Assembly: GCF_000308535.1 (NCBI RefSeq)
Contig: NZ_BAFW01000181.1
Span: 1 to 34,249, forward strand
Source of the DNA: Nocardia cerradoensis NBRC 101014
GTDB taxonomy: Bacteria; Actinomycetota; Actinomycetes; Mycobacteriales; Mycobacteriaceae
DNA length: 34,249 nucleotides
Reading direction: 5' to 3'
This document shows, one piece after another, positions 26,877-32,985 of this stretch. Position 1 is the stretch's first letter; each line of letters starts with the position of its first letter. Under the pieces are notes generated by a model. The model was given only the letters and a program-made list of their open reading frames with translations. It did no database searches and was not told where the DNA came from. A program made the translations under genes and the position numbers.

Positions 26877-26892
26877 ACGGGGGCGGGGCTGC

Positions 26893-26912
26893 GCCGCGCG
26901 CCCGGGCGCGGC
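26893..26912 (+). terminator. Possible terminator upstream of pfkA
   Basis: GCCGCGC-GCCCGG-GCGCGGC is a 7-bp stem with a 6-base loop. It ends 11 bases before the pfkA start. It could end the signalling operon or lie in the pfkA promoter (CAAGAT at 26912-26917 is a weak -10 candidate). Confidence 0.35.
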
Positions 26913-26923
26913 AAGATAGCGGC

Positions 26924-27955
26924 ATGCGCATCGGAGTCTTGACCGGAGGCGGGGACTGCCCAGGCTTGAACGCGGTCATCCGAGCTGTCGTTCGCACTGC
27001 GAACGGCCGCTACGGTGACGCGATCGTCGGCTTCCAGGACGGTTGGCGCGGGTTACTGGAGGATCGCAAGATCCACATCCACAACGACGACCGCACCGAC
27101 CGGCTGCTCACCAAGGGCGGCACCATGCTCGGCACGGCCCGCACCAATCCCGACGTGCTGCTCGAGGGATTGGGCCGCATCAAACGCACCCTCGACGACA
27201 ACGGCATCGACGCCCTCATCCCGATCGGCGGGGAGGGCACCCTCACCGCCGCGCACTGGCTCTCCGACGAAGGTGTGCCGGTGGTCGGCGTGCCGAAGAC
27301 CATCGACAACGACATCGACTGCACCGACACGACTTTCGGCCACGACACCGCCGTCAGCATCGCCACCGACGCCATCGACCGGTTGCACACCACCGCGGAA
27401 TCGCATCAGCGCGTCATGCTGGTGGAGGTGATGGGCCGCCACGCCGGCTGGATCGCGATGAATTCCGGCATCGCCTCCGGCGCCCACCTCACCCTCGTCC
27501 CCGAGGTGCCCTTCGACGTCGACGAGGTGTGCACCATGATCAAACGCCGCTTCCAGCGCGGTGATTCGCATTTCATCTGCGTGGTCGCCGAGGGCGCCAA
27601 ACCCGCCGAGGGCTCGTTCCACCTGCGCGAGGGCGGGGTCGACGAATACGGGCACGAACGGTTCACCGGTGTGGCCCACCAGCTGGGCGTGGAAATCGAA
27701 CGCCGCATCGGCAAGGAGGTCCGCACCACCGTGCTCGGCCATGTGCAGCGCGGCGGCAAACCCACCGCCTACGACCGGGTTCTCGCGACCCGGTTCGGCC
27801 TGCACGCCGCCGAAGCGGTCCACGACGGCCGGTTCGGCCAGATGGTGGCGTTGCACGGCACCGAGATCGGTCTGGTGTCGCTGGCGGAGGCGACGAAGCA
27901 GCTCAAACTGGTGCCGAACGATCGGCACGGGGAAGCCGCCGCGTTCTTCGGGTGA
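26924..27955 (+). CDS. pfkA: ATP-dependent 6-phosphofructokinase
   Basis: This 343-residue enzyme phosphorylates fructose 6-phosphate to the 1,6-bisphosphate, the committing step of glycolysis. Visible are the nucleotide loop [17 protein letters not shown] (4-20), IPIGGEGTL (99-107), PKTIDND (124-130, catalytic Asp128), the substrate loop [12 protein letters not shown] and VLGHVQRGG. Gly105 sits where ATP-dependent enzymes have Gly and pyrophosphate-dependent ones have Asp, so ATP use is predicted. The PKTIDND form is shared with actinobacterial group III enzymes. In M. tuberculosis pfkA adjoins gatB, but here the signalling block separates them. It converges on the second Ser/Thr kinase, with a shared terminator 25 bases wide. 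Confidence 0.96.
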   Translation: MRIGVLTGGGDCPGLNAVIRAVVRTANGRYGDAIVGFQDGWRGLLEDRKIHIHNDDRTDRLLTKGGTMLGTARTNPDVLLEGLGRIKRTLDDNGIDALIPIGGEGTLTAAHWLSDEGVPVVGVPKTIDNDIDCTDTTFGHDTAVSIATDAIDRLHTTAESHQRVMLVEVMGRHAGWIAMNSGIASGAHLTLVPEVPFDVDEVCTMIKRRFQRGDSHFICVVAEGAKPAEGSFHLREGGVDEYGHERFTGVAHQLGVEIERRIGKEVRTTVLGHVQRGGKPTAYDRVLATRFGLHAAEAVHDGRFGQMVALHGTEIGLVSLAEATKQLKLVPNDRHGEAAAFFG

Positions 27956-27958
27956 GGA

Positions 27959-27979
27959 AGGCCGGCGCCGCGCCGGCCT
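27959..27979. terminator. Bidirectional hairpin between pfkA and the second Ser/Thr kinase
   Basis: AGGCCGGCGC and GCGCCGGCCT form a nearly continuous inverted repeat, extended by GAG/CTC. It fills the 25-base gap between convergent stop codons. Confidence 0.75.
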
Positions 27980-27980
27980 C

Positions 27981-29873
27981 TCACTCCAGCGGCATCTTCC
28001 GCCACCACGCGGCGAATTCGGACTCACTGAGTCCGTCCGAGGAATTCATGACCGAGGAATACCAACTGCTCGCGATGACGAGACATCGGCCCCGCTCGGA
28101 GTCGGGGCCGAAGGACAGCACGACCCATCGGTGGTACAGCGCCGCGGAATTCGGCGGGTTGACGTGGCTCGTATAGCTGACGGTGCCGGTTCTGCCGCTG
28201 CCCTGCACTGAACCGGTCAGCTGAGCGACCATTGCCTGAGCATCGGCGGGCGAAGCGTACTTCAGGACGGCATAACTGGGCGTGTCGCCATCGTTCACAC
28301 AGTCCCAGCCGATCGTCCACTTTCCCAGCTCCAGATCGGCCCCCGACAAGGCCAGCACATTCTGCCCGTTCGGCTTCCGGATGCAGGTCGCACCGTTGTA
28401 TCCACGCTCGGAGCCCGAGAGCGCGAGTGCGGGAAACAGCTCGGTGATGGTGGCCGCCTCCTTGTCGAGGGCTTGGGTTTCATGCAGCCAACCCTCGGCA
28501 CCTTTGCTCTCATTCCGCTGCAGCACCACCACGACGACCGCGACGACGATGGCCACCACCACCAGCACGGCGACGATGATCGCGGCCACCATCGCACCCG
28601 AGCGCTTGCGCGGCTGCGGCCCGTAGCCCGGGGCGGGCGGGTAACCGGGCGGCGGCCCGGAATACCCTGCGGGAGAATGCCTTGCGGGCGATGACATCAC
28701 CGCAGGAGGTGCTGCCGGAGAGTGGGTCGCGGCCGGCATCGGCACCCGGGCGGACGCGGCATTCGCTGGGCCGGCGGTGTGCGCGGCCGACGAATAATGC
28801 TGTCCCCCAACGGGAACCACGGTCGGCGCGTGAGCACCGTTCGCCGGCGGGTGCCCCTGGGTATGGGTGCCGGGATGCGGTCCGGCGGGCGCGCTCGCAC
28901 CGTTCGCGGGCGGGTATCCCTGTGTGTGGGTTCCGGGCTGCGGTCCGGCGGGCACTCGCGCCGAGTTCGGCTGCACGGGTGCCGGGCCGCCCGGCCGGAT
29001 CATGGTCGGGGCGGCACCGCTCGCCGTCGGCATCCCCGCGGGCGCGGTCAGCGCCGCCCGCGCGGCGGCCGCGAATTCCCTACAGCTGCCGAATCTTTCG
29101 GATGCCCGCTTGGCCATGGCGCGGGCGATGACCCCGTCCATCGCCGGAGACAGTCCGGCGCGCCGCGCACTGGCGGGCGGGACCGGCAGTTGCAGGTGGC
29201 CGCGGATCACCTCGGTGGGGTGTTCGGAGTCGAACGGTCCGGTTCCGGTGAGCAGCCAGTACAGGGCGCACGCCAGCGAATACTGATCGGAACGGTGGTC
29301 GAGTTCCACACCGGTCATCTGTTCCGGTGACGCGTAGGCCAGGGTGGCGGTGAACATGCCGGCCTGGGTGAGATGCGTGGAATCCTCACGCAGCCGGGCG
29401 ATTCCGAAATCGGTGAGGAAGACCCGCTCCCCCTTGCCGCTCACCGCCCGGGCCAGCAGGATGTTGGCGGGCTTCACATCCCGGTGCAGCACACCGTTGC
29501 CGTGCGCGTAATCCAGTGCGTCGGCGACACCTTCGACGATCTGCACCGCGCGCTCGGGCGGCAGCGTCAGCGGATTCACCGTGGCGGCGTCGACACCGTC
29601 GACGTACTGCATGCAGATCCACAGCTGATCGTCCTCGACGCCGCGGTCGTAGACGGCGACGATGCCGGGATGGTCGAGTTGTGCGCACAGATCGGCCTCG
29701 CGTTCGAAGCGAGCGCGAATCTCGGCATCGGTGTACAGCTCACGATTCAGCAGTTTCAGCGCGGTCAACCGGGGCAGACGAGGATGCCGCGCCAGATAGA
29801 CCGATCCCATCCCTCCCTGACCGAGCAGTCGCTCCACGGTGAAGCCGGCGAACACGTCACCGTTGTTCAACAC
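27981..29873 (-). CDS. Membrane Ser/Thr protein kinase with outer sensor domain
   Basis: This 630-residue Hanks-type kinase has a catalytic domain at about 10-270: LLGQGGMGSVYLA, Lys40, HRDVKPANIL (Asp132), DFGIAR (155-160) and YASPEQM. A Pro/Gly/His-rich linker contains two 21-residue repeats (core PGTHTQG). A membrane helix follows at about 424-448 (AAIIVAVLVVVAIVVAVVVV). The outer domain of about 180 residues has three Cys (NGATCIRK, GWDCVN, RGRCLVIAS) and ends AWWRKMPLE. The layout resembles mycobacterial PknF/PknH-like receptors. The ligand is unknown. The GTG start has AAGGGGGA 6 bases upstream. It lies 51 bases after the response regulator on the same strand, so it is probably the last gene of the operon. 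Confidence 0.92.
   Translation of the reverse strand: MLNNGDVFAGFTVERLLGQGGMGSVYLARHPRLPRLTALKLLNRELYTDAEIRARFEREADLCAQLDHPGIVAVYDRGVEDDQLWICMQYVDGVDAATVNPLTLPPERAVQIVEGVADALDYAHGNGVLHRDVKPANILLARAVSGKGERVFLTDFGIARLREDSTHLTQAGMFTATLAYASPEQMTGVELDHRSDQYSLACALYWLLTGTGPFDSEHPTEVIRGHLQLPVPPASARRAGLSPAMDGVIARAMAKRASERFGSCREFAAAARAALTAPAGMPTASGAAPTMIRPGGPAPVQPNSARVPAGPQPGTHTQGYPPANGASAPAGPHPGTHTQGHPPANGAHAPTVVPVGGQHYSSAAHTAGPANAASARVPMPAATHSPAAPPAVMSSPARHSPAGYSGPPPGYPPAPGYGPQPRKRSGAMVAAIIVAVLVVVAIVVAVVVVVLQRNESKGAEGWLHETQALDKEAATITELFPALALSGSERGYNGATCIRKPNGQNVLALSGADLELGKWTIGWDCVNDGDTPSYAVLKYASPADAQAMVAQLTGSVQGSGRTGTVSYTSHVNPPNSAALYHRWVVLSFGPDSERGRCLVIASSWYSSVMNSSDGLSESEFAAWWRKMPLE
28829..28954 (-). 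repeat. 63-bp direct repeat in the kinase linker
   Basis: Two imperfect 63-bp units encode two 21-residue Pro/Gly-rich segments (PGTHTQG followed by PPANGA). The period preserves the frame. Confidence 0.8.
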
Positions 29874-29906
29874 CTACGTTCCCCCTTCCGGCGACGTACC
29901 AGGTGG

Positions 29907-29923
29907 CGATCCTACCCGGATCG
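29907..29923 (-). promoter_or_regulatory. Inverted repeat between response regulator and Ser/Thr kinase
   Basis: CGATCC-TACCC-GGATCG is a perfect 6-bp inverted repeat just after the regulator stop. It also contains GGTAGGA on the minus strand, one half of the motif found before both histidine kinases. It could be a weak terminator or a half-site. Confidence 0.35.
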
Positions 29924-29924
29924 C

Positions 29925-30584
29925 TCAACCCGGCGTGACCAGGCCGGATTCGTAGGCGATCACCACGGCTTGCGCGCGGTCGCGCAGATCGAGTTTGGAA
30001 AACACCTTGGACACATGGGTTTTCACTGTCTGCTCGGCGACGAACAGCGCCTCGGCGATCTCGGTGTTGGACATGCCCTTGGCGATCAGCTCGAGCACCT
30101 CGCGTTCGCGCGGGGTCAACGCGTTCAGCGCGGGCGCGGGTTTGGGGCGGGCGCGACGGCGAGTGACATCGGCGATCAACCGGCGGGTGACCGTCGGCGC
30201 CAGCAGCGCCTGCCCCTCGGCCACGACGCGCACCGCGCGCACCAGTTCGTCCGCGGGTGCGTCCTTGAGCAGGAATCCGCTGGCGCCCAACCCCAATGCC
30301 TCGTACACGTAGTCGTCGATATCGAAGGTGGTCAGCATCAGCACCCGCACGGGCGGATCGAAACCGGCGGCCAGGATGGCGCGCGCCGCCTCGAGCCCGT
30401 TCATCTCCGGCATGCGCACATCCATCAGCACCACATCGGGTCGCAGCCGTTTGGCCTCGGCCACCGCGATCGCGCCGTTGGCCGCGTCGCCGATGACGCT
30501 GATATCGGGCTGGGCGGCCAGCAGCGCGCCGAACCCCTGCCGGACCATCGCCTGATCGTCGGCGATCAATACGGTGATGGGCAT
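29925..30584 (-). CDS. NarL/LuxR-family response regulator (second system)
   Basis: This 219-residue regulator has a receiver domain (1-120) with ADD pocket, Asp55 (VVLMDVRM), Thr85/86 and Lys107 (LLKDA). A LuxR helix-turn-helix (about 153-210) follows with LTPREREVLELIAKGMSNTEIAEALF and TVKTHVSKVFSKL. It starts 7 bases after uppP, with GAGGCGGG as ribosome-binding site. The partner kinase at 31571 is separated from it only by uppP, so all three are co-transcribed. It is a paralogue of the regulator at 21448, more similar to DesR/LiaR-type regulators. A shared operator type upstream of both kinases suggests overlapping targets. Confidence 0.92.
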   Translation of the reverse strand: MPITVLIADDQAMVRQGFGALLAAQPDISVIGDAANGAIAVAEAKRLRPDVVLMDVRMPEMNGLEAARAILAAGFDPPVRVLMLTTFDIDDYVYEALGLGASGFLLKDAPADELVRAVRVVAEGQALLAPTVTRRLIADVTRRRARPKPAPALNALTPREREVLELIAKGMSNTEIAEALFVAEQTVKTHVSKVFSKLDLRDRAQAVVIAYESGLVTPG

Positions 30585-30591
30585 ACCCGCC

Positions 30592-31542
30592 TCAGAGGAA
30601 TCTGATGATCGACAGCAGGCCCGCCACCAAGCAGTAGACCGCGAACGGCAGCAGCGTGCGGGACTTGAAGAACCGCTCCAGGAATCGCACCGCGAACCAC
30701 GCCGCGAGGCCGGCGACGATCGCGCCGACCAGCGCCTGTCCGTGGATTCCGGCGGCCTCCGGACCGGCCAGTTCGGGCAGCTTCAGCACACCCGCGGCCA
30801 GGATCACCGGAGTGGCGAGCAGGAAGGCGAATTTCGCGGTGTCCTCGTGGTCGAGTCCGCGCAGCAGACCACCGACCATGGTCAGGCCGGAGCGGCTGAA
30901 TCCGGCCAGCAGCGCACCAGATTGGGCCAGGCCGATGCCCAGGGCATCCTTGACCGACAGTGCCGCCAGCCGCTCGTCGGAGGGGACCTCGAGGTCCTCC
31001 TCGAGTGCCACACCGCGCGCCTGCGCGTCGGCTCGGGCCTCGTCGGCGGCGAAGCGGCGACCGTATTCGGCCAGCGACGGTGCGTTGCGCCGCCGCAGGC
31101 CCTCGCCGACGATCAGCACCACACCGTTGAGGGTGAGGAAGATGCTCGCGTAGATCGGCGTCGCGAACATCGTGCGCAGCGGATGTTCCAGCAACAGGCC
31201 GAGCACACCGACGGGAATGGTCGCCAGCACGATCAGCCAGGCCAGCCGCTGTGACGAGGTCTCGATGCGCCGGGTGCGCAGCGTGGTCACGAAGCCGACG
31301 ATGATGTCGCGCCAATCCCGCCAGTAATAGCCCAGCAGCGCGATCGCGGTCGCCACGTGCAAGGCGACCACGAAGGCCAGGTACGGAGTGCCGTTGTCGG
31401 AGTCGCCCTCGGTGACCAGTTTCTCCCAGCTGCCGCCCAGCCAGGCCGGCACCAGCACGGAATGGCCCAGGCTGGAGATGGGGAACAATTCGGTGACGCC
31501 CTGCAGCGCGCCGATCACGATGGCTTGGAAATAGGTGAGCAT
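30592..31542 (-). CDS. uppP: Undecaprenyl-diphosphatase (UppP/BacA family)
   Basis: This 316-residue polytopic membrane enzyme removes a phosphate from undecaprenyl diphosphate, recycling the lipid carrier for peptidoglycan. About eight hydrophobic segments are seen. Motif 1 is ALQGVTELFPISSLGHSVLVP (12-32), with the catalytic Glu. Motif 2 is ALLAGFSRSGLTM, where the usual PGxSRSG has become AGFSRSG. It has a longer central loop (about 150-195) than E. coli BacA. It lies between the histidine kinase and the response regulator of one operon, 28 bases after the former and 7 before the latter. This placement suggests that the system monitors or adjusts envelope synthesis. No ribosome-binding site is evident. 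Confidence 0.9.
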   Translation of the reverse strand: MLTYFQAIVIGALQGVTELFPISSLGHSVLVPAWLGGSWEKLVTEGDSDNGTPYLAFVVALHVATAIALLGYYWRDWRDIIVGFVTTLRTRRIETSSQRLAWLIVLATIPVGVLGLLLEHPLRTMFATPIYASIFLTLNGVVLIVGEGLRRRNAPSLAEYGRRFAADEARADAQARGVALEEDLEVPSDERLAALSVKDALGIGLAQSGALLAGFSRSGLTMVGGLLRGLDHEDTAKFAFLLATPVILAAGVLKLPELAGPEAAGIHGQALVGAIVAGLAAWFAVRFLERFFKSRTLLPFAVYCLVAGLLSIIRFL

Positions 31543-31570
31543 CGCCGCTAAGTCTTACACGACGGCCGGC

Positions 31571-32818
31571 TCAGTTCCGCGCGCCCGGCAGGGCGGTCGC
31601 GGCGGCTGCCTCGACGGTTCCTTCCTCGACGTGGATCGGTAACCGCGCGTACACCTGGAAGCCACCTTCGGAGCGCTCGCCGGCGGCCAGCATGCCGCCG
31701 ATGGATTCCGCCCGGGCCCGCATGCCGGAGATGCCGCTGCCGTCCGAACTCCCCACCGGCGCCCCGCCCGTCCCGGCATCGTTGGCCACCAGAACCTCCA
31801 CCGCCTGCGCGGTCACCGTCACGGTCACGGTGACCGCCGCACCCGGCGCATGCCGGGAGACGTTCGACAGCGACTCCTGCACGATCCGGTACAGCGCGAG
31901 GCCGACGGTATCGGGAACCGCGGCGAGCGGACCGTCGATGGTCCAGTCGATGTGCACACCCGCGCGGCGCACACCGTCCAACATCGACACCACGTCGGCG
32001 GCGACCGGCTGCGGGGCGTGTTCGGGCAGCTGACCGTCGCTGCGCAGGACGCCGAGCATGCTGCGGATCTCGTTGAGCGCCTCCCGGGCGGACGCGCCGA
32101 TGGAGTCGAATTCCGCGCGCGCCGCCTCGGACACGTCCGGCACCCGGTAGGGCGCGGTCTGTGCCTGCACCACGACCATCGACATGTGGTGAGCGACCAC
32201 GTCGTGCAAATCGCGCGCGATGCGGGCCTTCTCCTCGAGGATCGCGCGGCGGGCCCGTTCCAGTTCGTTCTGCTCCTCCTGACGCACCAGCGCCTGCCGC
32301 GACAGCACCAGCCAGCGCACCAGCAAACCGAATCCGACCAGCCCGGTCATCGCCAGCGGCCAGCCGAACCCCGCCTCCGCGAACGAGCTGGTTCCCGCCA
32401 TGGTGGTCGCGAACAACAGGGACGACGCGATCCAGGCGATCAGCACGATCTGCATCGGCGCCCGCACCGCCACCGCGAACAGCAACGCGAACAACACCAG
32501 GATGTGGACGACCTGGAACGGCAGATCGTTGCCCGGCTGATGCGGGATGGCCAGCGCGATCAGCAGGGCCGCGCCGGCGGAGATGGCCCAGCCCAGAGCC
32601 GGATTGACGCGAATCAGCACCAGCGGGAAAACGGCCAGCGCGGCGATGAACGGCTGTGCGCCGGCCGGCACCTGATGGGTGAGGTGCAGGGTGGGCCAGC
32701 CGACCGCGAACAGCGTTCCCACGACCACCACCGTCGCCATGTCGAACCACAGCCGCGCCCGGCCCGGAGTCCGCGCCGCCGCCCGCGCCTGCCGCGCCAC
32801 TCGTATCGCCCGTGTCAT
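31571..32818 (-). CDS. NarL-family sensor histidine kinase (second system)
   Basis: This 415-residue membrane sensor has about five or six helices over 27-170 with short loops. A coiled linker follows (RQEEQNELERARRAILEEKARI), then HisKA_3 with ARDLHDVVAHHMSMVVVQAQ (phospho-acceptor His205). The HATPase domain has LYRIVQESLSNVSRHAPGA and GSGISGMRARAESIGG. Start at 32818 (MTRAIRVARQ) is supported by TAGGCT ending 7 bases upstream, so a leaderless mRNA is likely. The much longer open frame upstream has no family similarity. It heads an operon with uppP, the response regulator and the Ser/Thr kinase, and is divergent from the phospholipase-like gene. Confidence 0.91.
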   Translation of the reverse strand: MTRAIRVARQARAAARTPGRARLWFDMATVVVVGTLFAVGWPTLHLTHQVPAGAQPFIAALAVFPLVLIRVNPALGWAISAGAALLIALAIPHQPGNDLPFQVVHILVLFALLFAVAVRAPMQIVLIAWIASSLLFATTMAGTSSFAEAGFGWPLAMTGLVGFGLLVRWLVLSRQALVRQEEQNELERARRAILEEKARIARDLHDVVAHHMSMVVVQAQTAPYRVPDVSEAARAEFDSIGASAREALNEIRSMLGVLRSDGQLPEHAPQPVAADVVSMLDGVRRAGVHIDWTIDGPLAAVPDTVGLALYRIVQESLSNVSRHAPGAAVTVTVTVTAQAVEVLVANDAGTGGAPVGSSDGSGISGMRARAESIGGMLAAGERSEGGFQVYARLPIHVEEGTVEAAAATALPGARN

Positions 32819-32825
32819 GGTGACG

Positions 32826-32831
32826 AGCCTA
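32826..32831 (-). promoter_or_regulatory. -10 box of the second histidine kinase operon (leaderless)
   Basis: On the minus strand TAGGCT is followed by 7 bases and the ATG at 32818. It mirrors TAGCCT at the first kinase. Confidence 0.6.
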
Positions 32832-32878
32832 GGAACTTCCCGGCGATCCGTCCTCACCCCCGGGATCGACATCGCGCC

Positions 32879-32894
32879 CCCTACCCGGGTATGA
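32879..32894 (-). promoter_or_regulatory. Operator-like palindrome upstream of the second histidine kinase
   Basis: Read toward the kinase it is TCATACCCGGGTAGGG, with core TACCCGGGTA perfectly palindromic. Its centre is 68.5 bp before the kinase start codon. It matches the motif at 19884-19899 at 12 of 16 positions in the same orientation. It also lies about 100 bp before the divergent phospholipase-like gene. Confidence 0.65.
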
Positions 32895-32971
32895 GACCGC
32901 CGACCGCGCGCACCCCGGTAGCGGTGCCGAAATCGATCCGCAGCGGGACGTGCGCGCCGGTTCCCGATTCC

Positions 32972-32977
32972 TACCTT
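32972..32977 (+). promoter_or_regulatory. Candidate -10 box of the phospholipase-like gene
   Basis: TACCTT ends 8 bases before the ATG at 32986. There is no Shine-Dalgarno sequence. Confidence 0.4.
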
Positions 32978-32985
32978 CGACCGCC

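Noticed and set aside
26924..27955. Pyrophosphate-dependent phosphofructokinase because of PKTIDND
   Set aside because: The residue in GGEGT that separates the types is Gly, as in ATP-dependent enzymes, and actinobacterial ATP-PFKs share PKTIDND.
27053..28027. Minus-strand ORF opposite pfkA
   Set aside because: It is a shadow of the conserved pfkA coding sequence with no motifs of its own.
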